Shown here: one piece after another, positions 1 through 9,282 of the stretch | Numbering within the stretch: the first letter of the stretch is position 1 | Layout of the letters: each line of letters starts with the position of its first letter | Assembly: GCF_900107155.1 (NCBI RefSeq) | Contig: NZ_FNOX01000002.1 | Span: 620,001-684,000, forward strand | Length of the DNA: 64,000 nucleotides | Direction: 5' to 3' | DNA from: Pseudomonas salomonii | GTDB lineage: Bacteria > Pseudomonadota > Gammaproteobacteria > Pseudomonadales > Pseudomonadaceae | Translations under genes and position numbers: made by a program | The notes under the pieces: generated by a model | Databases searched by the model: none | Told to the model about the DNA's origin: nothing | The model's input: the letters and a program-made list of their open reading frames with translations, nothing else

Positions 1-2
1 CG

Positions 3-893
3 GTGAACCTGGCGTATGCGGTGGTCGATATCGCGGTAAAAGCCGCCTTTGGCAGCCTGCTTCCCGTCGAACAGCGCAGTGAAGCATTTTCGATCAAATA
101 CACGCTGACCAATATCGGTTATGCCGTCGGGCCGTTCCTTGGCGCGGGATTGGCCACCGTAGATTCGAGCCTGCCGTTTCTAATGTCAGCCGGGCTTGGC
201 GCCGGATTCTGGTTGGTCTACTGCGTATGGGGCGACAAGCGTTTGCAAACGGCCCAGGCAAACCAGCCAGCCGTAGCGTTCCTGGCCGTCGGCACACTGT
301 TGCTGCGCGATTACCGCCTGGTGTGCTTTACCCTCGGCGGACTGCTCAGTGCCGTGGTGTTCGGCCAGTTCACGGCCTACCTCTCGCAATACGTGATCGT
401 CACCACCACGCCTGAGGAGACCTACCGGATCATCAGCACGATTGTGGCCACCAATGCCCTCACGGTGATCAGCTTGCAATACAGCCTCGGCAAACGGATT
501 TCCCCGCGTTACCTGAACCGATGGCTGGCCGCAGGGCTCAGCCTGTTTGTCGTCGGCCTGGGCGGGTTTGCGCTGTCGACCACGCTGCTGATGTGGGTGC
601 TGTCCATGGCGATTTTCACCCTTGGCGAAATTATCGTGTTCCCGGCCGAATACATGTTCATCGACAACATCGCACCCAATCACCTGCGCGGCATGTATTA
701 CGCCGCGCAGAACCTGAGCAATGTCGGCGCGGCGTTGGGGCCGGCGTTGTGTGGGTGGGTGTTGGCGACGCAGCCGGCGTACAGCATGTTTTATATGTTG
801 GTGCTTTTTGTCGTGGCGGGCGGGTTGATGTACTTTTTGGGCGGGTTGATTGGCAGTCAGCGTGGCAACCTGGCGCCACCGGCAGACGGTTGA
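3..893 (+). CDS. MFS transporter, 3' part (truncated by window edge)
   Basis: This is the C-terminal ~296 residues of a major facilitator superfamily permease. The frame is open to the left edge, so the true start lies outside the window. The visible part is a run of hydrophobic segments (about eight), with an MFS-like charged loop (YSLGKRISPRYLNRW) between segments near residues 158-172 and a segment rich in Gly/Ala/Pro near residues 240-256 (NVGAALGPALCGW), typical of the second half of DHA1-type drug/H+ antiporters. The substrate cannot be told from sequence. It lies 231 bp upstream of mexE on the same strand. The palindrome at 1024-1040 and the distance suggest that mexE has its own promoter. 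The family is fairly certain, the specificity unknown. Confidence 0.8.
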   Translation: MNLAYAVVDIAVKAAFGSLLPVEQRSEAFSIKYTLTNIGYAVGPFLGAGLATVDSSLPFLMSAGLGAGFWLVYCVWGDKRLQTAQANQPAVAFLAVGTLLLRDYRLVCFTLGGLLSAVVFGQFTAYLSQYVIVTTTPEETYRIISTIVATNALTVISLQYSLGKRISPRYLNRWLAAGLSLFVVGLGGFALSTTLLMWVLSMAIFTLGEIIVFPAEYMFIDNIAPNHLRGMYYAAQNLSNVGAALGPALCGWVLATQPAYSMFYMLVLFVVAGGLMYFLGGLIGSQRGNLAPPADG

Positions 894-1023
894 GCCTGTT
901 GCCGCACACGGACAGCAGCCTGTGAGCCTCGTTCCTTGCAGGCCACGCAATACACTTTTGCCATCAAGCCCATTGATAGCTCCCTAACGAAACCGCCATT
1001 CTAGAGGGCTAATCTCTCGCTTA

Positions 1024-1048
1024 TATCATTCCGAATGATAGTTACCTT
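1024..1048 (+). promoter_or_regulatory. LysR/MexT-type box upstream of mexE
   Basis: A perfect inverted repeat TATCATTC-C-GAATGATA spans 1024-1040. Read as a nod-box-like site it fits ATCA-N5-(AATGAT)-N4-ACC, close to the MexT consensus ATCA-N5-GTCGAT-N4-ACYAT known for mexEF-oprN in P. aeruginosa. It lies about 77 bp upstream of the mexE ATG. The palindrome is seen directly; the regulator is inferred, and no mexT gene is in the window. Confidence 0.5.
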
Positions 1049-1124
1049 TGCTTCATTCGATTCGTGACATAGCACCTCGCCGCGCATGATCCGCCCATCT
1101 CAAATACATTGGCGGATGCACCTC

Positions 1125-2366
1125 ATGGAACAGTCACTCAAACACTTGCGCTTCCCCTTGGCGATTTTGGCCGTGGTGGTGATGAGCGCCTGCGGCAAGA
1201 CCCCGGATCAAGCGGCCGCCATGCCCCCGGCGAAAATCAGTGTGGCCAAGGTGCTGGAACAACCGGTCAACGAGTGGGACGAGTTCACCGGTCGCCTGGA
1301 AGCCCCGGAAACCGTGCAGATTCGCCCGCGCGTGTCCGGCCAGATCGACCAGGTGGCCTTCACCGAAGGCGCCCTGGTGAAGAAAGGCGACCTGCTGTTC
1401 CAGATCGATCCGCGCCCGTTCCAGGCTGAGGTGCGCCGCCTCGAAGCCCAACTGGCACAAACCAAAGCCGCCGCCAGCCGTAGCGATAACGAAGCGCAAC
1501 GTGGCGAGCGTCTGCGCCAGAGCAATGCGATCTCCGCCGAACTGGCCGACTCGCGCACCACCGCCGCCCAGGAAGCCCGCGCCGCTGTCGCCGGGATCCA
1601 GGCGCAGTTGGACCTGGCCAAGTTGAACCTGAGTTTTACCCGCGTAACGTCGCCGATCAGTGGCCGCGTCAGCCGTGCGGAAATCACCGCCGGCAACCTG
1701 GTGACCGCCGACACCACCGCGCTGACCAGCGTGGTCTCTACCGACAAGGTTTACGCCTACTTCGACGCCGACGAGCGCGTGTACCTCAAGTACACCGAGT
1801 TGGCCCGTGAAGGCCGCCGTGGCGCGACCACCCCTGTGTACCTGGGCCTGTCCAATGAAACCGGCAACCCGCACCTGGGCCAGATGAACTTCGTCGACAA
1901 CCAGGTCAACCCGGCCACCGGCACCATCCGTGGTCGCGCCGTGTTCGATAACAGCAAGGGCGAATACACGCCTGGCCTGTACGCCCGCTTGAAGCTGGTC
2001 GGCAGCGGCACCTACTCCGCCGTGCTGATCAACGACGAAGCGGTTGGCACCGACCTCGGCAAGAAGTTCGTGCTGGTGATGGACGGCGACAAGCCGGCTT
2101 ATCGCTCGGTGGAACTGGGGCCGAAGATCGAAGGCCTGCGCATTGTGCGCAGCGGTTTGACCAAGGACGACACCATCGTCGTGAAGGGCTTGCAGCGCAT
2201 TCGCCCGGGTTCGCCGGTTGCACCGGAAACGATCCCGATGGCCAGCAAGGAAACCCTCGCCGCCTTGGCACAACAACGACAAGCGCTTGAAGCCAGCAAC
2301 CTGGAGCAAGTGGCGCCGGATAAAGCCGCGCCCAAGCTCGCAGCCGTCGCGACTCCACGCGGTTAA
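1125..2366 (+). CDS. mexE: RND efflux periplasmic adaptor (MexE)
   Basis: Membrane fusion protein of a tripartite RND pump. It links the inner-membrane transporter to the outer-membrane channel in the periplasm. The ATG at 1125 (MEQSLKHLRF) was chosen over the upstream in-frame ATG at 1086 because it matches the MexE N-terminus and places a lipobox (MSAC, Cys23) at the end of a short hydrophobic signal. The lipoyl/barrel-sandwich halves (VSGQIDQVAFTEGALVKKGD near residues 74-93, and SPISGRVSRAEITAGNLV) flank a coiled-coil hairpin, followed by the beta-barrel domain with NPATGTIRGRAVF. The 413-residue length is normal. It is followed after 15 bp by mexF. MexE pumps typically export chloramphenicol, quinolones, trimethoprim and quinolone-signal precursors; the substrates here are inferred. 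Confidence 0.93.
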   Translation: MEQSLKHLRFPLAILAVVVMSACGKTPDQAAAMPPAKISVAKVLEQPVNEWDEFTGRLEAPETVQIRPRVSGQIDQVAFTEGALVKKGDLLFQIDPRPFQAEVRRLEAQLAQTKAAASRSDNEAQRGERLRQSNAISAELADSRTTAAQEARAAVAGIQAQLDLAKLNLSFTRVTSPISGRVSRAEITAGNLVTADTTALTSVVSTDKVYAYFDADERVYLKYTELAREGRRGATTPVYLGLSNETGNPHLGQMNFVDNQVNPATGTIRGRAVFDNSKGEYTPGLYARLKLVGSGTYSAVLINDEAVGTDLGKKFVLVMDGDKPAYRSVELGPKIEGLRIVRSGLTKDDTIVVKGLQRIRPGSPVAPETIPMASKETLAALAQQRQALEASNLEQVAPDKAAPKLAAVATPRG

Positions 2367-2381
2367 GGGATACGACTCAAG

Positions 2382-5300
2382 ATGAATTTTTCCAAGTTCT
2401 TCATTTCGCGGCCGATCTTCGCAGCGGTGCTGTCGCTGTTGATTTTGATCGCCGGTGCGATCTCGCTGTTCCAACTGCCGATCAGCGAATACCCGGAAGT
2501 GGTGCCGCCCACCGTGGTAGTACGTGCCAACTTCCCGGGCGCCAACCCCAAAGTCATCGGTGAAACCGTGGCCGCTCCGTTGGAGCAAGCCATCACCGGC
2601 GTCGAGAACATGCTGTACATGTCCTCGCAGTCGACCGCCGACGGCAAGCTGACCCTGACCATCACCTTCGCCCTGGGCACCGACCTGGACAACGCGCAGG
2701 TACAGGTGCAAAACCGTGTGACGCGGACTCAGCCGAAATTGCCTGAGGAAGTGACGCGTATCGGTATTACCGTGGACAAGGCTTCCCCTGACCTGACCAT
2801 GGTGGTGCACATCACCTCCCCGGATCAGCGTTACAACATGCTCTACCTGTCCAACTACGCCATCCTCAATATCAAGGATGAACTGGCACGGCTGGGCGGC
2901 GTGGGCGATGTACAGCTGTTCGGCATGGGCGATTATTCCCTGCGTGTATGGCTGGACCCGAACAAGACCGCCTCGCGCAACCTGACCGCCACCGATGTGG
3001 TCACGGCGATTCGTGAACAGAACCGTCAGGTAGCGGCCGGTGCGCTGGGTGCGCAGCCTGCGCCTAACGACACCAGCTTCCAGCTGTCGGTCAATACTCA
3101 GGGCCGCTTGGTCACTGAGGAAGAGTTCGAAAATATCGTCATTCGTGCTGGCGCTAACGGCGAAATCACGCGCCTGAAGGACATCGCACGGGTGGAGTTG
3201 GGTTCCAGTCAATACGCCCTGCGCTCGTTGATCGATAACCAGCCGGCCGTGGCGATTCCGATCTTCCAGCGCCCTGGCTCCAACGCCATCGACATCTCCA
3301 ATGAAGTGCGCGCCAAGATGGCGGAGCTGAAAAAGAGCTTCCCGGAAGGCATGGATTACCGCATTGCCTACGACCCCACCGTGTTCGTACGCGGTTCCAT
3401 CGAGGCCGTGGTTCACACCTTGTTCGAAGCACTGATCCTGGTGGTGCTGGTGGTGATCCTGTTCCTGCAAACCTGGCGCGCCTCGATCATTCCATTGGTG
3501 GCGGTGCCGGTATCGTTGATCGGTACCTTTGCAGTCATGCACCTGTTTGGCTTCTCGCTTAACGCGCTGTCGCTGTTCGGTCTGGTACTGGCCATCGGTA
3601 TCGTGGTGGACGACGCCATCGTGGTGGTGGAGAACGTCGAGCGAAATATCGAGTTGGGACTCGAACCGTTCCCGGCCACTGAAAAGGCCATGAGCGAAGT
3701 GACTGGCCCGATCATCGCGACTGCGTTGGTACTCTGTGCGGTGTTCATACCCGCGGCCTTTATCAGTGGCCTGACCGGACAGTTCTATAAGCAGTTCGCC
3801 TTGACCATTGCGATCTCGACGGTGATTTCGGCGTTCAACTCGCTGACCTTGTCGCCCGCACTGGCTGCGGTACTGCTTAAAAGTCATAACGCACCCAAGG
3901 ACGGCTTCTCCAGGTTCCTCGACAAGATCCTGGGTGGCTGGTTGTTCAAACCGTTCAACCGCTTCTTCGACAAAGCCAGCCATGGTTATGTAGGCACCGT
4001 GCGCCGGGTGATTCGCGGCAGTGGCATTGCGCTGTTCCTGTACGCCGGCCTGATGGTGCTGACATGGTTGGGCTTTGCCCACACGCCGACCGGTTTCGTA
4101 CCGGCCCAGGACAAACAGTACCTGGTGGCCTTCGCGCAATTGCCCGACGCCGCCAGCCTGGACCGCACCGAAGATGTGATCAAGCGCATGTCCGATATCG
4201 CCATGAAACAACCCGGCGTTGAAAGCGCTATTGCCTTCCCCGGCTTGTCAATCAACGGTTTTACCAACAGCCCTAACAACGGCATCGTGTTCGTGACCTT
4301 GAAGCCGTTCGATGAGCGTAAAGACCCGAGCATGTCCGCCGGCGCCATTGCCGGTGCACTGAACGGTAAATACAGCAGCATCGAAGAAGCTTACATGGCG
4401 ATCTTCCCGCCGCCGCCGGTACAGGGCCTGGGTACGATCGGCGGGTTCCGCCTGCAAGTCGAAGACCGTGGCAACCTGGGTTACGACGAGCTGTACAAAG
4501 AAGTGCAGAACATCATCACCAAAAGCCGTGGCGTACCTGAGTTGTTCGGCCTGTTCACCAGCTACACGGTGAACGTGCCACAGGTCGATGCCGCCATTGA
4601 CCGCGAAAAGGCCAAGACCCATGGCGTGGCGATCAGCGACATCTTCGACACCCTGCAGATCTACCTGGGTTCGTTGTATGCCAACGACTTCAACCGCTTC
4701 GGCCGTACCTACCAGGTCAACGTGCAGGCTGAGCAACAGTTCCGCCAGGATGAAGACCAGATCGGCCAGCTGAAAGTGCGCAACAACAAGGGCGAGATGA
4801 TCCCGCTGGCGACCTTTATCAAGGTCAGCGACACCTCGGGCCCGGACCGCGTGATGCACTACAACGGCTTTATCACCGCCGAAATCAACGGCAACGCCGC
4901 ACCGGGCTACAGCTCCGGCCAGGCACAGGCGGCGATTGAAAAGTTGCTCAAAGACGAACTGCCCAATGGCATGACCTACGAGTGGACCGACCTGACCTAT
5001 CAGCAAATCCTCTCGGGCAACACCGCACTGTTCGTGTTCCCGCTCTGCGTACTGCTGGCGTTCCTGGTACTGGCCGCCCAATACGAAAGCTGGAGCCTGC
5101 CATTGGCGGTGATCCTGATCGTACCGATGACGCTGCTGTCGGCCATCACCGGGGTGATTATCTCCGGTGGCGACAACAACATCTTCACTCAGATCGGCCT
5201 GATCGTACTGGTGGGCCTGGCGTGCAAGAACGCGATTCTGATCGTCGAGTTTGCCAAGGATAAGCAAGCCGAGGGGCTCGATCCGCTGGCGGCGGTACTG

Positions 5301-5561
5301 GAAGCTTGCCGCCTGCGTCTGCGGCCGATCCTGATGACCTCGTTCGCCTTCATCATGGGTGTGGTGCCCCTGGTGCTGTCCAGCGGTGCCGGTGCCGAGA
5401 TGCGTCATGCCATGGGTGTGGCGGTGTTCTCCGGGATGATCGGGGTGACCTTCTTCGGTCTGTTGCTGACCCCGGTGTTCTACGTCCTGATCCGTCGTTA
5501 TGTGGAGCGCGGCGAAGCACGCAAAGCGGCCAAGGCCTTGAAGCTGGAGACACAGCAATGA
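2382..5561 (+). CDS. mexF: RND multidrug efflux transporter (MexF)
   Basis: Inner-membrane proton/drug antiporter of the HAE1 RND family, 1059 residues, full length. It begins MNFSKFFISRPIFAAVLSLL with the first membrane segment. Two large periplasmic loops follow TM1 and TM7. The proton-relay aspartates are D410-D411 in GIVVDDAIVVVENVER of TM4, with a typical TM10-TM11 block near the C-terminus (LVGLACKNAILIVEFAK). It sits between mexE (15-bp gap) and oprN (4-bp ATGA overlap), so the three are one operon. Similarity to MexF is strong throughout; exact substrates are inferred. Confidence 0.95.
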   Translation: MNFSKFFISRPIFAAVLSLLILIAGAISLFQLPISEYPEVVPPTVVVRANFPGANPKVIGETVAAPLEQAITGVENMLYMSSQSTADGKLTLTITFALGTDLDNAQVQVQNRVTRTQPKLPEEVTRIGITVDKASPDLTMVVHITSPDQRYNMLYLSNYAILNIKDELARLGGVGDVQLFGMGDYSLRVWLDPNKTASRNLTATDVVTAIREQNRQVAAGALGAQPAPNDTSFQLSVNTQGRLVTEEEFENIVIRAGANGEITRLKDIARVELGSSQYALRSLIDNQPAVAIPIFQRPGSNAIDISNEVRAKMAELKKSFPEGMDYRIAYDPTVFVRGSIEAVVHTLFEALILVVLVVILFLQTWRASIIPLVAVPVSLIGTFAVMHLFGFSLNALSLFGLVLAIGIVVDDAIVVVENVERNIELGLEPFPATEKAMSEVTGPIIATALVLCAVFIPAAFISGLTGQFYKQFALTIAISTVISAFNSLTLSPALAAVLLKSHNAPKDGFSRFLDKILGGWLFKPFNRFFDKASHGYVGTVRRVIRGSGIALFLYAGLMVLTWLGFAHTPTGFVPAQDKQYLVAFAQLPDAASLDRTEDVIKRMSDIAMKQPGVESAIAFPGLSINGFTNSPNNGIVFVTLKPFDERKDPSMSAGAIAGALNGKYSSIEEAYMAIFPPPPVQGLGTIGGFRLQVEDRGNLGYDELYKEVQNIITKSRGVPELFGLFTSYTVNVPQVDAAIDREKAKTHGVAISDIFDTLQIYLGSLYANDFNRFGRTYQVNVQAEQQFRQDEDQIGQLKVRNNKGEMIPLATFIKVSDTSGPDRVMHYNGFITAEINGNAAPGYSSGQAQAAIEKLLKDELPNGMTYEWTDLTYQQILSGNTALFVFPLCVLLAFLVLAAQYESWSLPLAVILIVPMTLLSAITGVIISGGDNNIFTQIGLIVLVGLACKNAILIVEFAKDKQAEGLDPLAAVLEACRLRLRPILMTSFAFIMGVVPLVLSSGAGAEMRHAMGVAVFSGMIGVTFFGLLLTPVFYVLIRRYVERGEARKAAKALKLETQQ

Positions 5562-6973
5562 GCGTGAAAGTATTTTTGCCGAGCTTGCTGGTACTGGCGC
5601 TGAGCGCCTGCGCCGTGGGCCCGGACTACAAAACCGAAAAATTGGAGGCGGCCAATGTTACGGCCGCCGCCGACACCAAGAGCTATGACCACGCCAAGTA
5701 CGAAGGCATCTGGTGGCAGCAGTTCGAGGACCCGACCCTCAACCAGTTGGTGACTCAATCGCTGAGCGGTAACCGCGACTTGCGCGTCGCCTTTGCCCGT
5801 CTGCGGGCGGCACGTGCCATCCGGGATGACGCCGCCAACGACATCATGCCGGTCGTCACCTCTCGCGCCAGCAGTGATGTGGGCAAAGGCCAGATTCCCG
5901 GCCAGACCACCCAGCGTGTCAACAGCGAGCGCTACGACCTGGGCCTGGACATGGCCTGGGAAGTCGACTTGTTCGGCCGTATCCGCCGCAACCTTGAGGC
6001 CAGCGATGCGGACCAACAGGTCGCCGAAGCCGACCTGTACCAACTGCAAGTCAGCATGATTGCCGAACTGGTGGACGCCTACGGCCAGCTGCGCGGCGCT
6101 CAATTGCGTGAACGCATTGCCCTGGACAACCTGAAGAACCAGCAGGAATCGCGCACCATTACCCTGAGCCTGCGTGATGCCGGTGTGGGTGATCAGCTCG
6201 ATGTGGAACGCGCCGACGCACGTCTGGCGGCGGTTGAAGCCAGCGTGCCGCAACTGCAAGCCGAGCAAGTGCGCGAGCGTAACCGCATCGCCACCCTCCT
6301 CGGCCAGCGCCCCGACAAGCTGAGCGTGGACCTGAGCCCTAAAGACCTGCCGGCGATTGCCAAGGCCTTGCCGATCGGCGACCCCGGCCAGTTGCTGCAA
6401 CGTCGCCCGGACATCCTCAGTGCCGAACGCAAACTGGCCGCCGCCACCGCGCGTATCGGCGTGGCCAAGGCCGACCTGTTCCCGCGGGTCAGCCTCAGCG
6501 GCTTCCTCGGTTTTACCGCAGGGCGCGGTTCGCAGATTGGCTCGGCAGCAGCGAATGCCTGGTCCCTTGGCCCAAGCATCACCTGGGCTGCCTTTGACCT
6601 GGGCAGCGTGCGTGCGCGTTTGCGCGGTGCGAATGCCGAGGCCGATGGCGCTCTGGCGACCTATGAACAGCAAGTGTTGCTGGCGTTGGAAGAATCGGAG
6701 AATGCGTTCAGCGATTACGGCAAACGCCAGCAGCGCCTGGTTTCGCTGATTCGTCAGAGTGAATCCAGTCGCGCTGCCGCTGACCTCGCCGCGATTCGTT
6801 ATCGCGAAGGCACCGTGGATTTTCTGGTGCTGCTCGATGCGCAACGTGAGCGCCTGGCGGCTGAAGACTCCCAGGCCCAGGCCGAAGTGGATTTGTATCG
6901 CGGCATCGTCGCGATCTACAAGGCCCTGGGCGGTGGCTGGCAGCCGGACACGGTCGTAGCCAGCAGCAAGTGA
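5558..6973 (+). CDS. oprN: Outer-membrane efflux lipoprotein (OprN)
   Basis: Outer-membrane channel of the RND pump, TolC/OprM family (NodT type), 471 residues. The start at 5558 overlaps the mexF stop as ATGA. It begins with a lipoprotein signal (LVLALSACAVGPDY, lipobox LSAC), then WWQQFEDPTLNQLV, the hallmark of this family. The two outer-membrane-efflux repeats contain DLGLDMAWEVDLFGRIRR and a second-repeat PSITWAAFDLGSVRARL. It completes mexEF-oprN. A strong terminator follows at 7015. The frame stays open upstream within mexF, but that extension lacks a signal peptide and was not used. Confidence 0.94.
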   Translation: MSVKVFLPSLLVLALSACAVGPDYKTEKLEAANVTAAADTKSYDHAKYEGIWWQQFEDPTLNQLVTQSLSGNRDLRVAFARLRAARAIRDDAANDIMPVVTSRASSDVGKGQIPGQTTQRVNSERYDLGLDMAWEVDLFGRIRRNLEASDADQQVAEADLYQLQVSMIAELVDAYGQLRGAQLRERIALDNLKNQQESRTITLSLRDAGVGDQLDVERADARLAAVEASVPQLQAEQVRERNRIATLLGQRPDKLSVDLSPKDLPAIAKALPIGDPGQLLQRRPDILSAERKLAAATARIGVAKADLFPRVSLSGFLGFTAGRGSQIGSAAANAWSLGPSITWAAFDLGSVRARLRGANAEADGALATYEQQVLLALEESENAFSDYGKRQQRLVSLIRQSESSRAAADLAAIRYREGTVDFLVLLDAQRERLAAEDSQAQAEVDLYRGIVAIYKALGGGWQPDTVVASSK

Positions 6974-7014
6974 TGTAACGAGCTCCTTTGGTTGGTCGCA
7001 TCCAGCCAATTTTT

Positions 7015-7050
7015 AGCCCTGCGGCTCATTCGGTCGCGGGGCTTTTTTTT
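7015..7050 (+). terminator. Rho-independent terminator of mexEF-oprN
   Basis: A 9-bp stem AGCCCTGCG/CGCGGGGCT (7015-7023 with 7035-7043, one G-T wobble) is followed by a run of eight T. It lies 41 bp past the oprN stop. Confidence 0.9.
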
Positions 7051-7129
7051 GGGTTAATTTGAAACGCATGGACGGCAAATATTGCTGTAGTCCCTCGCCA
7101 GTGATTTCCGATCATTGGAGGGTAAGAAC

Positions 7130-7183
7130 ATGGCAATCTTTCACCCGTCTGCTGAAATCAGCGAGTCCTTGCCACGGCTTTAG
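7130..7183 (+). CDS. Possible 17-residue mini-ORF with strong ribosome site
   Basis: ATG at 7130 is preceded by GGAGGG (7117-7122) at good spacing and encodes MAIFHPSAEISESLPRL, then TAG. The ribosome site lies in the right arm of an imperfect inverted repeat (CCCTCGCCAGTGAT at 7092-7105 with ATCATTGGAGGG at 7111-7122). The short peptide has no recognisable function and may be chance. It sits in the 189-bp gap between the oprN terminator and the convergent araC-type gene. Confidence 0.2.
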   Translation: MAIFHPSAEISESLPRL

Positions 7184-7239
7184 CGACGCCCGCAACCGCA
7201 GTGGCGACCACCACCAGAGGGTCTACGCGGGAGCCTGCG

Positions 7240-8277
7240 TCACACAGACGGCAACGCGTCACTCAGGATCAGGCTGCGGTAGTGCCCAGGGTTTGAGCCG
7301 GACCATTTGCGGAAGGCTTTGTAAAAGGAGCTGACATCCGCAAACCCAAGGCGCACGGCAATTTCAACAAAACTGATATCGGCCTCGGCGAGCCAGACAA
7401 TCGCCAATTCCTTGCGCACGCTATCCTTGAGCCCCTGATAAGTCTGGCCCTCATCTGCCAGCCGGCGACGCAGGGTCGACGCGGATATACACAGGTTGGC
7501 GGCCAAGCCTTCGGTTTCCGGCCAGGTATTGGCAGGCATATGGCGCAGGTCATGTTTGATGCGATTGGCCAGGCTCGTCGGGTCGCGGTATTTGACCAGT
7601 ATGTTGGCTGGCGCATGCGCCAGGAAGCGCTTGAGTTCTTCCGGGCTGCGCTTGATCGGCAGGTCCAGGCAGTCGGCAGAAAAGATCATGCGCGTGCGTG
7701 GCCGGTCGAAGCGCAGGTTGTCGGAGAACATCACGCGATAGTCGTCGCAGAACTCCGGTGGCGGGCAGCGCAATTCAATGGCGAGAATCGGAATCCGCCG
7801 ACCCGCCAGCCAGCAGGCGACGCCGTGGACGATCATCCAGTAGGTGAAATAGGTAAACGCGCGTTTGGGTTCGGGTTCGAGCAGAACGATTTCTGCCAGG
7901 CTCTGTTGGCGCACCAGTTGTGCGGGCATCTGCTCGAGCATCAACGACAAAAAACCCAGGCCGGTTTCCACGCCGGCAGCCAGGCTCGGTTGCGCCATCG
8001 CGGCGCGGCACAGGAACGCCAGGCTGCCGGACTTGAGTTTGCGCGGGTCCATACCAAAAAATTCATCATCCCGGCGGCGCGCCAACAAACGCCACAGCCG
8101 CGCGTACGCGGTGGCCGGTACGCGGGCGTCGGGCTGCGCCAGCAATGTCGGGTCTATCCCGACCTTGCTCAAGGCTTCAACCGTGGCCGCGCCGGGCGCG
8201 CAGCTTTGCAGCAAGGCTTCGCGCACAAGATGGATGGAGATGGTGTCTTTTTCCGCCATGGGAATCGGGCTATTCAA
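7240..8277 (-). CDS. AraC-family transcriptional regulator
   Basis: 345-residue regulator. Residues ~30-215 resemble the arabinose-binding-like N-terminal domain of the OruR/ArgR-like AraC subgroup. The C-terminal ~100 residues carry two helix-turn-helix motifs: LCISASTLRRRLADEGQTYQGL, and IAVRLGFADVSSFYKAFRKWSGSNPGHYR, the classical AraC signature. A second in-frame ATG at residue 7 is possible. The gene is divergent from the efe operon, but the Fur box in between argues that iron rather than this protein controls efe. Target genes are unknown. Confidence 0.88.
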   Translation of the reverse strand: MNSPIPMAEKDTISIHLVREALLQSCAPGAATVEALSKVGIDPTLLAQPDARVPATAYARLWRLLARRRDDEFFGMDPRKLKSGSLAFLCRAAMAQPSLAAGVETGLGFLSLMLEQMPAQLVRQQSLAEIVLLEPEPKRAFTYFTYWMIVHGVACWLAGRRIPILAIELRCPPPEFCDDYRVMFSDNLRFDRPRTRMIFSADCLDLPIKRSPEELKRFLAHAPANILVKYRDPTSLANRIKHDLRHMPANTWPETEGLAANLCISASTLRRRLADEGQTYQGLKDSVRKELAIVWLAEADISFVEIAVRLGFADVSSFYKAFRKWSGSNPGHYRSLILSDALPSV

Positions 8278-8367
8278 TGCTGCAAAAGATGGAGTGCATC
8301 ATAAGGGCGGTTGCGATTCGCCACCACCGTTCAGCCGCAGTTCAGCAAAGGTCCATATTGGCTGTTT

Positions 8368-8386
8368 AGTAATGAGTATCATTATG
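8368..8386 (+). promoter_or_regulatory. Fur box upstream of efeU
   Basis: The 17 bases TAATGAGTATCATTATG (8370-8386) match the core of the Fur consensus GATAATGATAATCATTATC at 14 of 17 positions. The site lies 40 bp upstream of the efeU ATG, in the expected promoter position. It predicts Fur-Fe2+ repression of the efe operon. Confidence 0.8.
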
Positions 8387-8426
8387 TTACAAATTAGCAT
8401 CCTATCCAGCCTTGATGCGGTGCCGA

Positions 8427-9272
8427 ATGCTCGTTCCCTTTCTAATCATGCTGCGCGAAGGCATTGAAGCCGCATTGATCGTTGGCATTATCGCCAGTTA
8501 CCTGCAGCAAACCGGCCGTGGCCAGTGGATGCCCGCCGTGTGGATCGGCGTGTTCCTGGCCGCTGCGTTGGCCCTGCTGGTAGGTGGGGGGCTGGAACTG
8601 GTCAGTGCGGAGTTCCCGCAGAAACAACAGGAACTGTTTGAAGGCATTGTCGGCCTGGTAGCCGTCGGCATCCTCAGCTCCATGGTGTTCTGGATGCGCA
8701 AGGTGGCACGCTCCATCAAGCATTCCCTGCACGAATCCCTGGATCACGCGTTGGCCGGCTCCAAGCACCAAGTCATTGCGCTGATCGCCATGGTGTTCTT
8801 TGCCGTGGCCCGTGAAGGCCTGGAAACCGTGTTTTTCCTGCTCGCCGTGTTCCAGCAGAGCGAAGGCCCGGGCGCACCGATCGGCGCCCTGCTCGGCTTG
8901 ATCCTGGCGATTATCGTCGGCTTCCTGATCTACACCGGCAGCATGCGCCTGAACCTCGGCGCGTTCTTCCGCTGGACTGGTCTGTTCATCCTGGTGGTGG
9001 CCGCCGGCATTCTTGCCAACTCGGTGCAGGCGCTGCACGAAGCCGGAGTGTGGAACCACTTGCAAACCGTGCTGTTCGACTTCAGTGCCGTGCTGCCGAT
9101 GGACAGCCCGCTGGGCTCGGTGCTCGCCGGGATGTTCGGCTACCAGGAAGCGCCGACCGTGAGCACCCTGGGTGCCTATCTGATTTATCTGGTAGTGGCG
9201 CTGGTGATGTTCTTCCTGCCCTCGCCCCCTGCCAAGTCAGTCGTCCAACCCTCTTCCGTTTCCAGCCAGTAA
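8427..9272 (+). CDS. efeU: Iron permease EfeU (FTR1 family)
   Basis: Inner-membrane iron permease, 281 residues, seven predicted membrane segments. ATG 8427 (MLVPFLIMLREGIEAALIVG) was chosen over TTG 8412 and ATG 8415 because it matches the EfeU N-terminus. Both iron-binding REGxE motifs of the FTR1 family are present: R10-E11-G12-I13-E14 in TM1 and R129-E130-G131-L132-E133 in TM4. The C-terminal half has FGYQEAP as in E. coli EfeU. It is the first gene of a four-gene operon (gaps 10, 14 and 25 bp) behind a Fur box. In the known system EfeUOB takes up ferrous iron. Confidence 0.94.
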   Translation: MLVPFLIMLREGIEAALIVGIIASYLQQTGRGQWMPAVWIGVFLAAALALLVGGGLELVSAEFPQKQQELFEGIVGLVAVGILSSMVFWMRKVARSIKHSLHESLDHALAGSKHQVIALIAMVFFAVAREGLETVFFLLAVFQQSEGPGAPIGALLGLILAIIVGFLIYTGSMRLNLGAFFRWTGLFILVVAAGILANSVQALHEAGVWNHLQTVLFDFSAVLPMDSPLGSVLAGMFGYQEAPTVSTLGAYLIYLVVALVMFFLPSPPAKSVVQPSSVSSQ

Positions 9273-9282
9273 GGACCGTCTC

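Noticed and set aside
1134..4211. 1025-codon open frame antisense to mexE-mexF
   Set aside because: A GC-rich codon-position shadow: composition is dominated by His, Gln, Arg and Gly, there is no domain, and two strongly recognised genes occupy the other strand.
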